Below the pieces are notes generated by a model that ran no database searches, had not been told where the DNA came from, and saw only the letters and a list, made by a program, of their open reading frames with translations. From Gaiellasilicea sp963763755 (GTDB lineage: Bacteria; Actinomycetota; Thermoleophilia; Gaiellales; Gaiellaceae), in NCBI GenBank assembly GCA_963763755.1, contig CAVXQE010000009.1, positions 1 through 64,000 of the forward strand: a stretch of DNA of 64,000 nt, given 5' to 3'. A program made the position numbers and the translations under genes. Below, piece after piece: positions 49,294 through 57,923 of the stretch (positions are counted from its first letter, which is position 1; each line of letters opens with the position of its first letter).

Positions 49294-49707
49294 TCAGGCC
49301 TCGGAGGTTCCCTCTCTGCCGTAGAGATCCTCGAGCCGCACGACGTCGTCGAGATGCGGCGTCGACACCTCCAGGATCGTGGTGTCCTCGATCGCGGTGA
49401 CGCGGTGCACGGTGCCGGGCACGTAGTGGAATGCCGCACCGGCTCCGATCACCTCCTCGCTCAGCGCCTTCTGCCCCACTTCGCCCAGCTCGAGCTTCGC
49501 CTTGCCTGATTGAACGAGCCACGACTCGTCCTTGACGTTGTGGAACTGGAGGCTGAGCGCGGCACCGGCCTTCACGAACAACACCTTCCCGCAGTACACA
49601 TCCGTCAGCGCCCAGATCAGCTCGTAGCCCCACGGCTTCTCGACCTTCCTGACGTCGAAGGCCCAGCGGTCGAGCGAGTCGATGTTCGGAGAGTCGATGC
49701 CGGTCAC
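49294..49707 (-). CDS. Cupin protein, mannose-6-phosphate isomerase type
   Basis: The gene is intact, 137 residues from ATG 49707, overlapping the NDP-sugar synthase stop (ATGA). VEKPWGYELIWALTDVYCG, KVLFVKAGAALSLQFHNVKD and AAFHYVPGTVHRVTAIEDT are the cupin blocks; QFHNVKDE and PGTVHRVTA carry the metal-binding histidines of the type II isomerase family. Alone such domains isomerise mannose-6-phosphate to fructose-6-phosphate or bind sugars. Coupling to the pyrophosphorylase fits supply of an activated sugar. Confidence 0.8.
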   Translation of the reverse strand: MTGIDSPNIDSLDRWAFDVRKVEKPWGYELIWALTDVYCGKVLFVKAGAALSLQFHNVKDESWLVQSGKAKLELGEVGQKALSEEVIGAGAAFHYVPGTVHRVTAIEDTTILEVSTPHLDDVVRLEDLYGREGTSEA

Positions 49708-50819
49708 GAGAAGGAGACTGCGCCCGCGGCGATTGTCTGGTCCGCCGCGACGCGCATCCCGTGGTCGAGCATATTCCCGTCACCGACCTCCGCGCCAGGT
49801 CCGACGACGCAGAGCCCGCGCACCTCACAACCAGCCCCGATCTCGGCCCGCTCGGCAATGATCGACCCCGCCACGTGCGTGCGGGCGCCGACGACGGCCC
49901 CGGCACCGATCACGGAAGACTCGATGCACGCATCCTCTCCGATCCGAGCGCCCGCGCCGATCACCGCCAGGCTGCCGATGCGAGCGCCGGCGCCGATCTT
50001 GGCGCCCGCGCCGACGAAGACCGGCGGCACGAGCCGCGCAGCGGGGCTGACCTCGGCCGCCGGATCGACCAGCGTGTAGTCGGGGCCGAGCGCGTCGCCG
50101 AGCTCGGTCGTGAAGTTGCGCTCGAGCACATCGCGATGCGCTTGCAGATACGCGTCCGGTGTCCCGATGTCGAGCCAGTAGCCCGCGAGCGCAATCCCGT
50201 AGACAGCCTGCTCGTCGACGAGCAGCGGGAAGACCTCGCGCTCGATCGAGACGGGACGGCCCGGTGCGATCAGGTCGAGCACGTCCGGCTCGAGCACGTA
50301 CAGGCCCGCATTGATCAGGTTGGTGTCGATCTCCTCCGGGCGCGGCTTCTCGAGGAAGCTCCGCACCTGCCCGTCTCCGTTCACCCGCACGAGCCCGTAG
50401 CGCGTCGGGTCCTCGACGGGCGTGAGCAGGATCGTCGCGCGCTTGGGACGCTCCCGATGGAAGGCGACGAGCGCGTCGAGGTCGGTCTCCCGCAGCGAGT
50501 CGCCGTTGAGCGCAAAGAACGGCTCGTCGATCCCTTCGGCTGCGAAGCGGATCGCGCCGCCGGTGCCGAGCGGCTCCTCCTCGATCCTGTATTCGAGCCT
50601 CAACTCGCCGTAGCGGTCACCGAAGTGCTCCTGGATCTGGGTCGGTAGGTAGCCGCACGAGACGATTGCGCGCGTGACGCCGTGGCGGCGCAGGTGCTCG
50701 AAGGTGTACGCGAGCTGCGGCCGGTCGACGAGGGGCAGCATGTCCTTCCGGGTGCGGTCGGTGAGCGGCCGCAGCCGGGTGCCGAGCCCTCCGACGAGAA
50801 TGACGGCCGGGAGGCTCAT
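49704..50819 (-). CDS. NDP-sugar pyrophosphorylase with left-handed beta-helix
   Basis: The gene is intact, 371 residues from ATG 50819. LPAVILVGGLGTRLRPLTDR and KDMLPLVDRPQLAYTFEHL are the nucleotide-binding loop, FFALNGDSLRETDLDAL the metal site, and RSFLEKPRPEEIDTNLINAG the sugar loop. The C-terminal part repeats hexapeptides (GAGAKIGAGARIGSLAVIGA, then GARIGEDACIESSVIGAGAV), a left-handed helix. This layout fits mannose-1-phosphate guanylyltransferase or glucose-1-phosphate thymidylyltransferase. The mannose-isomerase-like cupin after it favours GDP-mannose. Confidence 0.85.
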   Translation of the reverse strand: MSLPAVILVGGLGTRLRPLTDRTRKDMLPLVDRPQLAYTFEHLRRHGVTRAIVSCGYLPTQIQEHFGDRYGELRLEYRIEEEPLGTGGAIRFAAEGIDEPFFALNGDSLRETDLDALVAFHRERPKRATILLTPVEDPTRYGLVRVNGDGQVRSFLEKPRPEEIDTNLINAGLYVLEPDVLDLIAPGRPVSIEREVFPLLVDEQAVYGIALAGYWLDIGTPDAYLQAHRDVLERNFTTELGDALGPDYTLVDPAAEVSPAARLVPPVFVGAGAKIGAGARIGSLAVIGAGARIGEDACIESSVIGAGAVVGARTHVAGSIIAERAEIGAGCEVRGLCVVGPGAEVGDGNMLDHGMRVAADQTIAAGAVSFS

Positions 50820-50822
50820 CGT

Positions 50823-52103
50823 TCAGGCCGCCGCGCGGCCGATGCCCTCGTACGTGAAGCCTGCGTCGCGCATCGCGACCGGATCGAGCATGTTGCGGCC
50901 GTCGATCAGCAGTGGGTTGCTCATTCGCGCTGCTGCCTCCGCCCAGTCGAGCTCGGCGAGCTGCGACCACTCGGTCACGAGCACGGCCGCGTCCGCGCCG
51001 TCGAGGGCCTCCAGCGGGTCGGCGCAGATCGTCGCGCGCGGCAGCACCGCACTCCCGTTCGCGACTGGATCCCAGGCACGCACGTCGGCTCCCTCCGCGA
51101 CGAGCCGGCCGGCGAGCACGAGGCTCGGCGCCTCGCGAACGTCGTCGGTATTCGGCTTGAAGGCAAGCCCGAGCAGCGTCACGGTCTTGCCGCGGAGGCT
51201 GCCGAGGTGGTGCTGGAGCTTCCCGATCACACGCCGCTTCTGAAGCTCGTTGACCTCGATCACCGCGTTCAGGAGCTGGAAGTGGTAGCCGGAGTTCGCA
51301 GCGAGCTGCTTGAGGGCCAGCGAGTCCTTCGGGAAGCAGCTGCCGCCGTAGCCGATGCCGGCGCGGAGGAAGCTGGAGCCGATCCGCCTGTCGAGGCCGA
51401 CGCCTTCCGCGACACGCACAACGTCCGCGCCGGTCGCCTCGCACACGTTGGCGATCTCGTTGATGAAGCTGATCCTCGTCATCAGCGCGGCGTTTGCGGC
51501 GAGCTTGATCATCTCGGCCGAGGCCACGTCGCAGCGCACGACCGGGCCGTCGATCCCCCGGTGGAGCGCCTCGACCGCGTCCCCGTCCTCGTCCTCGAAC
51601 GAGCCGATCACGATCCGGTCCGGCTGCTGGAAGTCGCGGATCGCCGTACCCTCGGCGGTGAACTCCGGGTTCGAGGCGTAGCCCACGCGATCGAGCCCCC
51701 GCTCGTCGAGGCGGTGGCGCACCATCGCGCCGGTACCGACCGGAACGGTGCTCTTCATCACGAGGACGGCCCTCCGGTCGAGGCCGTCGAGCTCGTCGAC
51801 GACCGTCCAGACGGCGGAGAGGTCGGCGTCGCCCGAATAGGTGGGCGGTGTGCCGACGGCGACGTACAGAAATTCGGCGTCCGACACGGCCTCGCCGACA
51901 TCGAGCGTGTACGTCAGCCGGTCGACGTTGCGGCGCAGCAGCTCCTCCAGACCGGGCTCCCAGATCGGAACCTCGCCCGCACGAAGCTGTTCGACGCGGT
52001 TGGGAAGAACGTCGCGCACCACGACCTCGTGGCCGAGTTCCGCCAGACACGCCCCGGTGACGAGACCGACGTAGCCGGCACCGAAGACAGCGACCTTGGA
52101 CAC
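50823..52103 (-). CDS. ugd: UDP-glucose 6-dehydrogenase
   Basis: The gene is intact, 426 residues from ATG 52103. KVAVFGAGYVGLVTGACLAE is the NAD-binding start, VGTPPTYSGDADLSAVW and VMKSTVPVGTG follow, and YASNPEFTAEGTAIRDFQQP and AGIGYGGSCFPKDSLALKQL hold the sugar site and catalytic cysteine. LGLAFKPNTDDVREAPSLVL begins the C-terminal domain. It oxidises UDP-glucose to UDP-glucuronate for capsule or cell-wall glycans. It lies three bases from the NDP-sugar synthase, and LCP is directly upstream. Confidence 0.93.
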   Translation of the reverse strand: MSKVAVFGAGYVGLVTGACLAELGHEVVVRDVLPNRVEQLRAGEVPIWEPGLEELLRRNVDRLTYTLDVGEAVSDAEFLYVAVGTPPTYSGDADLSAVWTVVDELDGLDRRAVLVMKSTVPVGTGAMVRHRLDERGLDRVGYASNPEFTAEGTAIRDFQQPDRIVIGSFEDEDGDAVEALHRGIDGPVVRCDVASAEMIKLAANAALMTRISFINEIANVCEATGADVVRVAEGVGLDRRIGSSFLRAGIGYGGSCFPKDSLALKQLAANSGYHFQLLNAVIEVNELQKRRVIGKLQHHLGSLRGKTVTLLGLAFKPNTDDVREAPSLVLAGRLVAEGADVRAWDPVANGSAVLPRATICADPLEALDGADAAVLVTEWSQLAELDWAEAAARMSNPLLIDGRNMLDPVAMRDAGFTYEGIGRAAA

Positions 52104-52116
52104 GCGCGGAACCTAC

Positions 52117-54084
52117 CTACTTGATCTTCGAGAGCGGCTTGAGACCCTTCGCGATCGCGAGCATCGTCTCATTCGAGAGCGAGTCGAGCAGCGTGTTCAC
52201 GACCCAGTACGTCGCACCCCCCTGCCGGAGCACGACCATGTGCAGCTTCGGGCCTGTGTAGTGGAGCTCGTAGCTTCGCCCTCCGATCGACCGGACGAAG
52301 TTCCGCTCCGAAAGCACCGGAGCTTCATCCCAGTCGGTCATCTGGACACCCCAGTACTCCCTCGCCCCCGTCCGGTACGTGAGCCTGATGGTCTTGTGCT
52401 TGCCGTCGGGGTCGATCCGATACATGCGGATCGGCCGCTCGCGGTCGATCCACGAGCTGCGCTCGAGCACGGTCGGCACCATCACCTTGAACGGAACCTT
52501 GCGCGCGCGCTCCCGCAGGAGGGCGAGCGAGGCCTCCGCGCCCGGCGCGACGTTCGGCGGCTGGCGCTGCGGAGTCTTGTCGACCGGCGCCTCGGCCAGC
52601 GTGCCGTGGAACGTCTGGCCGACGATCACCGTCAACATCGCGCCGTTCGAGAGACCCTTGATCACAGCGTTGACGGGCTTCACGTCCTCGGTGCCGAAGA
52701 GGACGGCGACCTTCTTCGCCGCGGCCAAGGCCCCCGGCTGGGACTTGTCGTAGTGGATCCTGGTCTGGAAGTAGTTCCAGTTCGGTGCGTTGGCGTTCTT
52801 ACCGTCGGGCGGATAGATCATCTGATAGCCGCGTTGGGAGAGGACGTAGCTGGCGGTTCCCGCCGAGCCGGTGACCCCGTTCCCGTTCAAAACCGTGATC
52901 GCGGTCTGGCGTGCCGGGGGCGCCTGGTCGACCGACGCCTTGGGCTTCTCGTTCAGCGCCACCTGTGTGGCCTTCTTCGGCGAATCGACGTCCGGGTGCG
53001 AGAACTCCTGGACGGCCTTCTGGACGTTCTCCTGAGGCACGAGGAGATCGAAGCCGGACGTCTCCTCGATCCCCTCGAGCTTGGACTGGAAGAAGTGGCC
53101 GGGCGGGAGCGAGTACGCGAAGAGCGCGTACCGAAGCACGGTCTTGCCGTCCAGCTCCGCGTTGCCGCCGACGCCGACCTCGACGTTCTTGGTGATCGTC
53201 TTGATCACGCGCGGGAGGTCCAGCGGCCCGGCGCTCGAGCGGATCTGATCCTTGAACGCGCGCAGGAAGAGCTGCTGGCGCGCGACGCGGTACAGGTCGG
53301 AGTCGGTGTGGCGAAAGCGGACGAAGTCGAGTGCCTGATAGCCGCCGAGCTTCTGGTAGCCGGGAAAGAGGTTGATCGCGGCGTAGCCGAAGTCACCGCC
53401 GCGGTCGTTGAAATACCGCCGGTCGACGTCGATCCACACGCCGCCGAGCGAGTCGACGAGCTGGTGAAAGCCGCGAAAGTTGACGGTGATCAGATAGTTG
53501 ATGGGAACCCCGGTCAGCTTCCGAACGGTCTCGAGCGTTCCCTTCGTGCCGCAGGCCGAGAAGGCACCGTTGATGCGGGCGCTGAAGGTCGTCTTGCCTG
53601 GGCAGTAGATCTTGACGTAGAGGTCGCGGGGGAACGAGAGCAGCGACACGGACTTGGTGTCCGGATCCGCCCGCACGAGCATGATCGTGTCGGAGCGCGA
53701 CGGGTCGCCCTTTGCTTCGTTCGCGCGCTTGTCGTAGCCGATCACGAGGGCCGTGGCGGGCTCGCCGGCGGGTGCGATGTCGAGGCGCTTCGCGGCGACC
53801 TTCACGTCGGGAGTCGTCGCAACCACCGCCGCAACGCTCTGGTGGAACCAGAGATAAGCGCCGCCGGCAGCCGAGCCGACGGCGACCAGCAAGACGACGA
53901 AAGCCCAGCCGAGGGCGGTGCGGAACGTCGCCCAGCCCGAACGTCTGGGAGGCTCCGGCTGGCGGTACATCGTGATCGGAGAGAGCGCCCCGGGCGGCAG
54001 CACGGGCCGTCCATTGGCTTCGACGGTCGCACCGCGACCGATGCCTCTCTTCAACGTTGTCCGCATACGGAAAGCGCGGGCCAC
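52117..54084 (-). CDS. LytR-CpsA-Psr (LCP) glycopolymer ligase with LytR_C domain
   Basis: The gene is intact, 655 residues from GTG 54084 (ATG 54066 also possible). One membrane helix (ALGWAFVVLLVAVGSAAGGA) follows a cytoplasmic head. The LCP domain has RSDTIMLVRADPDTKSVSLL, LSFPRDLYVKIY and INGAFSACGTKG, then VDSLGGVWIDVDRRYFNDRG and ALDFVRFRHTDSDLYRVARQ, with the conserved R-x-R-x-x-D. The C-terminal region TAITVLNGNGVTGSAGTASY is the LytR_C domain, repeated weakly later (KKVAVLFGTEDVKPVNAVIK). It attaches anionic or capsular polymers to peptidoglycan. Next to ugd this suggests surface-glycan assembly. Confidence 0.92.
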   Translation of the reverse strand: MARAFRMRTTLKRGIGRGATVEANGRPVLPPGALSPITMYRQPEPPRRSGWATFRTALGWAFVVLLVAVGSAAGGAYLWFHQSVAAVVATTPDVKVAAKRLDIAPAGEPATALVIGYDKRANEAKGDPSRSDTIMLVRADPDTKSVSLLSFPRDLYVKIYCPGKTTFSARINGAFSACGTKGTLETVRKLTGVPINYLITVNFRGFHQLVDSLGGVWIDVDRRYFNDRGGDFGYAAINLFPGYQKLGGYQALDFVRFRHTDSDLYRVARQQLFLRAFKDQIRSSAGPLDLPRVIKTITKNVEVGVGGNAELDGKTVLRYALFAYSLPPGHFFQSKLEGIEETSGFDLLVPQENVQKAVQEFSHPDVDSPKKATQVALNEKPKASVDQAPPARQTAITVLNGNGVTGSAGTASYVLSQRGYQMIYPPDGKNANAPNWNYFQTRIHYDKSQPGALAAAKKVAVLFGTEDVKPVNAVIKGLSNGAMLTVIVGQTFHGTLAEAPVDKTPQRQPPNVAPGAEASLALLRERARKVPFKVMVPTVLERSSWIDRERPIRMYRIDPDGKHKTIRLTYRTGAREYWGVQMTDWDEAPVLSERNFVRSIGGRSYELHYTGPKLHMVVLRQGGATYWVVNTLLDSLSNETMLAIAKGLKPLSKIK

Positions 54085-54118
54085 ACTGCACCCGCGAGAG
54101 CATCAGGATAGCCGACGC

Positions 54119-55219
54119 CTAGGTCGTCGCGGCCAGTACCGAGGCCAGGGCCGCCGCAAAGAAGGCGTTTTCGTCCGGTGTTCCGACGGTGATCCGCAGC
54201 GCTCCCGGCGCGCCGAATCCACCCATCGGCCGCACGATCGCCCCCTGCCGGAGAAGTGCCTCGAACAGCGGCCGCGCGTCCTCCCCCACCTCCACGAAGA
54301 GGAAGTTCGCGACCGCGGGCCCCGCCGGCTCGAGTCCGTGCGCACGGAGCGTGCGCTCGAGCTGCTGTCGCCCCTCGTGGGTCAGCCGCCGCCGCTCGGC
54401 GAGCTCGTCCGACGCATCGATGCTGGCCAGCGCAGCCACCTGGGCCTGCGTGTTGACGTCGAAGGCCCGGCGCGTCTTGCCGATCGCCTCGATCACGTCC
54501 GTCGGCCCGATCCCGTAACCGACCCGCAGCCCGGCAAGCCCGTAGATCTTCGAGAAGGTGCGAAGCACGAGCGCCCGCCGGCCGGCTTTCACGTACTCCT
54601 CGACACCGTCCGGGTAGTCCGACTGCTCGATGTACTCGAAGTACGCCTGATCGAGAACGGTGAGCACGTGCTCGGGAACGCGATCGAAGTAGGAGTCGAG
54701 CTGCGAGCGCGTCGTCATCGTCCCCGTCGGGTTGTTCGGCGTGGCGATGTAGACGAGTTTGGTGCGCGGACCGATCGCGGCGAGCAGCGCGTCCAGGTCG
54801 TAGTGGTCGTCCACCAACGGGACCTTCTGCGGCACCGCGCCCAACTTGAGCGTGTCCAGGACGTAGCTGATGAACGACGGCCAGGCCGTCACGACCTCAT
54901 CGCCGGGGTCGAGAGTCGCGAGCGAGAGGTGGCCGATCACGGCGTCTGCGCCCGCTGCGGTGACCACGTTCGCCGCATCGACGCCGTGGCGCTCGGCAAG
55001 TGCATTGCGGAGATGGAAGGCGCCGCCGTCCGGGTAGCGGTTCAGCCCGTGGGCGCTCCGCTCCATGGCTTCGAGCGCGGCGGGAAACGGGGCCCAGGGC
55101 CCCTCGTTCGAGGCGAGCTTGACCACGCGGTCGAGCCCGAGCTCGCGCTGCAGCTCCTCCTCGGGCTTGCCCGGCTCGTACGGAACCAGGCCGTCGAGGG
55201 CCGCGCGGAACACTGCCAC
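54119..55219 (-). CDS. hisC: Histidinol-phosphate aminotransferase
   Basis: The gene is intact, 366 residues from GTG 55219; a longer open frame lacks family similarity before FRAALDGLVPYEPGKPEEEL. KLASNEGPWAPFPAALEAM, LNRYPDGGAFHLRNALAERH, YIATPNNPTGTMTTRSQLDS, VLDQAYFEYIEQ and VLRTFSKIYGLAGLRVGYGI (PLP lysine) follow. VANFLFVEVGEDARPLFEAL and GIVRP-like AIVRPMGGFGAPGALRITVG fit HisC well. No other his genes are nearby, and related aromatic aminotransferases share the motifs, so specificity is not sure. Confidence 0.88.
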   Translation of the reverse strand: MAVFRAALDGLVPYEPGKPEEELQRELGLDRVVKLASNEGPWAPFPAALEAMERSAHGLNRYPDGGAFHLRNALAERHGVDAANVVTAAGADAVIGHLSLATLDPGDEVVTAWPSFISYVLDTLKLGAVPQKVPLVDDHYDLDALLAAIGPRTKLVYIATPNNPTGTMTTRSQLDSYFDRVPEHVLTVLDQAYFEYIEQSDYPDGVEEYVKAGRRALVLRTFSKIYGLAGLRVGYGIGPTDVIEAIGKTRRAFDVNTQAQVAALASIDASDELAERRRLTHEGRQQLERTLRAHGLEPAGPAVANFLFVEVGEDARPLFEALLRQGAIVRPMGGFGAPGALRITVGTPDENAFFAAALASVLAATT

Positions 55220-55226
55220 GGCCGAA

Positions 55227-55451
55227 CTAGCTTTCGGCGGCGGGTGGCTGGTCGCTCGAGCTCTTGCGGCGCCAGAACCACAGCACGCTGCCGACGGCCG
55301 CGACCCCTGCGGCAATCGCACCCTTGTTCGGGCGCTTCGACCCCTCGACCGTGCCGGGCACCGCCTGCTTCGCCTTGTGCTTCACAACGGTCTTCGCGCC
55401 GACCCAGGTCAGCCAGCCGAGAACGGCGTACCGCCTGTTGAAGATGGACAT
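55227..55451 (-). CDS. Small membrane protein of unknown function
   Basis: ATG 55451 starts a 74-residue protein, FNRRYAVLGWLTWVGAKTVV, then basic KHKAKQAVPGTVEGSKRP and a membrane helix (GAIAAGVAAVGSVLWFWRRK). The stop is seven bases before the hisC start, so it may share a transcript. Proteins of this type are common in actinobacteria but have no named role. The region upstream holds the strong terminator of the lpd operon. Confidence 0.6.
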   Translation of the reverse strand: MSIFNRRYAVLGWLTWVGAKTVVKHKAKQAVPGTVEGSKRPNKGAIAAGVAAVGSVLWFWRRKSSSDQPPAAES

Positions 55452-55535
55452 GCCGCGGAGGCTACCAACCCCCTCCGCACGTGTCGCTCTTCGCGCCTTT
55501 GGGAGCGAAGCGACCCTTCAGGCGGCAGTTCTGTG

Positions 55536-55573
55536 AAAAAAATGAGCCGCCCCTCTGCGGCAAGGGGCGGCTC
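55536..55573 (-). terminator. Intrinsic terminator of the dehydrogenase operon
   Basis: On the minus strand GAGCCGCCCC (55564-55573) pairs perfectly over 10 bp with GGGGCGGCTC (55544-55553), followed by ATTTTTTT (55536-55543). It is the best rho-independent terminator in the window and lies about 110 bp after the lpd stop, on the same strand. Confidence 0.9.
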
Positions 55574-55681
55574 TGGGAGAAAGGCGGGGCCGGCGGGCGG
55601 CACGGCCCCTATGTGGGGACGAGGGCACGTCCTTACCTATTGAGATACCACTCCCCCGGAAACCTTGCGCATCGAATTTCA

Positions 55682-57089
55682 CTACGCCTGCGCGGGAGCC
55701 TTCTTCTTGTTCGGGAAGTGGATCGCGCGGCCGAGCGCGACGAGGCCTGCTTCCTTGATCGCCTCGGAGAGCGTCGGATGCGCCGTCATGCCGTCTGCCA
55801 CGGTCTCGACCGTCGCCTCGGCATCGATCGCCACGGTGCCGGCCTCGATCAGATCGGTCACGTGCGGCCCGACCATGACGATGCCCAGCAACTCGCCGTA
55901 CTTCGTCTCGTGGATCGACTTGACCCAGCCGACCGTGTCCGCCTGCATCACGGCGCGTGCGTTCGCCACCCACGGGAAGACCCCCACCGCGACGTCGTCA
56001 CCGTGCAGCTCGCGCGCCTGCGCCTCGGTCAGGCCGACACCTGCGATCTCGGGGTCGGTGTAGATCGGCCGCGGCACCGCCGGCTCGCCGATCGTCGCCT
56101 CGTGGCCGCAGGCGTTCTCGGCCGCGACCTCGCCCTCGCGGAACGCCGTGTGCGCGAGCTGCCAGTAGCCGGCGCAGTCGCCGACGGCGTAGATGTGCGG
56201 GACGGTCGTCCGCCGGTGCTCGTCGGTGGCGATTCCCTTGCGCTTGTCGAGCTCGACGCCGATCTCCTCGAGCCCGAGGCCCTCGACGACCGGGCCCGCG
56301 GCCGACGGAGACCAGCATCAGGTCGGCCTGCACGCTCTCGCCCTCGCCGAAGTACACGGTCAACTGCGAGCCGTCGTCCTGGACACCGGTGCACTGCTTC
56401 CCGAGCTGGAGTGCGATCCCCCGCTTGCCGAACTGCTTCGCGAGCTCCTTCGCCGCGTCGGCGTCCTCCTGCGGGATGAGCGTCTCGAGCATCTCGATGA
56501 CCGTCACCTCGGTGCCGAAGCGCTGGAAGATCGAAGCGAACTCGCAGCCAATGATGCCGCCGCCGAGGATCACGAGCCGTCGCGGGATCTCGGTCTGTGC
56601 GAGCAGGGCGGTGGAGTCGACGCAACGGGGCGAGTCGAGCCCGTCGATCGGAGGCATGAGCGGGAAGGAACCGGTGGCGACGATCGCGCTTTTAAACGTG
56701 ACGTCCTCGGCGCCCTCGACGGCGATCGTGTTCGGGCCGGTGAAGCGGCCGCGGCCCTTGACCCACTCGACCCCGTTCGTCTTGAAGAGGCTGGCGACCC
56801 CGCCCGTCATCTGCTTCACGACGCCGTTCTTCCATTCGACCGCCTGGCCGAAGTCGAGCTCGGGCTTGCTGACGTTGACGCCGAACTTCGCGAAGACCTC
56901 GTCCGCCTGATGGAGCGCATGAGCGGTCTGCACCCAGGCCTTCGTCGGGATACAGCCGACGCGGAGGCAGGTGCCGCCGAGCTCGGGCTCCAGCTCGATG
57001 CAGACGGACCTCGCGCCCAGCTGGGCCGCGCGGATCGCTGCTGTGTACCCGCCGGGGCCTCCGCCCAGGACGGCGACGTCACATTCCAT
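55682..57089 (-). CDS. lpd: Dihydrolipoamide dehydrogenase (E3), one frameshift
   Basis: ATG 57089 starts MECDVAVLGGGPGGYTAAIR, the FAD-binding site. ELGGTCLRVGCIPTKAW holds the redox-active cysteine pair, AIVATGSFPLMPPIDGL and RLVILGGGIIGCEFASIFQR the NAD site. A frame change near 56300 follows; then HRRTTVPHIYAVGDCAGYWQ, IGEPAVPRPIYTDPEIAGVG and MTAHPTLSEAIKEAGL with the H-x-x-x-x-E active-site dyad. Length about 468 residues. It reoxidises the lipoyl groups of the E2 encoded upstream. It closes the operon, after the VOC and GNAT genes. Confidence 0.92.
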
Positions 57090-57103
57090 GTCCGGTCAAC
57101 TCC

Positions 57104-57583
57104 TCATTCGTTGGCTGGGCTCGATGCTAGCGAGGCGACCATCGTCCAGGCATCCGCTCCCTCGTCGACGACGGCGAAGCCGTGACGCTCGTAGAGCTTG
57201 CGGGCCGGGTTGCCGGGCTCGACGCTGAGGCTGAGGCGGTCGTAGCCCGCGGCTTTCGCCTTCGCGATCAGCTCCTGCAGCAACTCGTCCCCGATCCCGT
57301 GGCCGCGCTTCGAGGGCACGACCGCGATCGCGAGCTCCGGCGTCCCCTCGTCGACGAAGCCGTAGCCGGGCTCGTCGTCGCTGAAGACGCGGTACCACGC
57401 GGCACCGACCGGGAAGCCGTTCTCGAGCGCGATCAGCGCCGTGTCGCCGGGCCTCCCCCAGCCCCGCACGTAGCGCGAGACCAGAGAGCCGGGCACCCGT
57501 TCGCGCCAGTAGTAGGCGTGGTGGAGCATGTCGCGCAGGAAGCGCACGTCCTGGGTGCCGCCACGTCGAAGGACGATGCCCAC
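57104..57583 (-). CDS. GNAT acetyltransferase
   Basis: The gene is intact, 159 residues from GTG 57583, within the 2-oxoacid dehydrogenase operon. IALENGFPVGAAWYRVF, ELAIAVVPSKRGHGIGDELL (R/Q-x-x-G-x-G/A acetyl-CoA loop), QELIAKAKAAGYDRLSLSVE and NPARKLYERHGFAVVDEG are the GNAT blocks. The substrate is unknown. Placement between the VOC gene and lpd, 2-15 bp from each, points to co-expression with the dehydrogenase complex. Confidence 0.85.
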   Translation of the reverse strand: MGIVLRRGGTQDVRFLRDMLHHAYYWRERVPGSLVSRYVRGWGRPGDTALIALENGFPVGAAWYRVFSDDEPGYGFVDEGTPELAIAVVPSKRGHGIGDELLQELIAKAKAAGYDRLSLSVEPGNPARKLYERHGFAVVDEGADAWTMVASLASSPANE

Positions 57584-57585
57584 CG

Positions 57586-57921
57586 CTACGAGTCCAGGGA
57601 CTGGGCGAGCTGGATGCGGTTGCCGTCCGGGTCGAACACGTCCACGAGCCGGATCTGCCCGTGCAGCTCGAAGACGACTCCTACCTCCACCCCGGCCTCA
57701 CGCAGCCGCTCCGCCTCGCTCTTCACGTCGGAGACGTCGATGTGGGCGACGCCGCCCGACTCGTCCGGCTCGCCCTGCGCGAGTGCGATCTCCATGCCGC
57801 CGTGCTTCAGCTGCGACCAGCTCTCGTCGAAGTCGACGAAGACCTCCTCGAACCCGAGCGTGTCGCGGTAGAAGGCCCGCGCCGCCTCGAGGTCGCGTAC
57901 CCGGTACCAGACCGCGGCCAT
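57586..57921 (-). CDS. VOC-family (glyoxalase-like) protein
   Basis: The gene is intact, 111 residues. ATG 57921 overlaps the E2 stop, and a longer start has no support. AAVWYRVRDLEAARAFYRDT, LGFEEVFVDFDESWSQLKHG and GVAHIDVSDVKSEAERLREA are the paired beta-alpha-beta units, and LVDVFDPDGNRIQLAQSLDS has the C-terminal glutamine or glutamate metal ligand (here Q) of the vicinal oxygen chelate fold. Possible roles are lyase, dioxygenase or resistance functions. The operon context suggests detoxification of a carbonyl by-product, which is speculative. Confidence 0.8.
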   Translation of the reverse strand: MAAVWYRVRDLEAARAFYRDTLGFEEVFVDFDESWSQLKHGGMEIALAQGEPDESGGVAHIDVSDVKSEAERLREAGVEVGVVFELHGQIRLVDVFDPDGNRIQLAQSLDS

Positions 57922-57923
57922 GC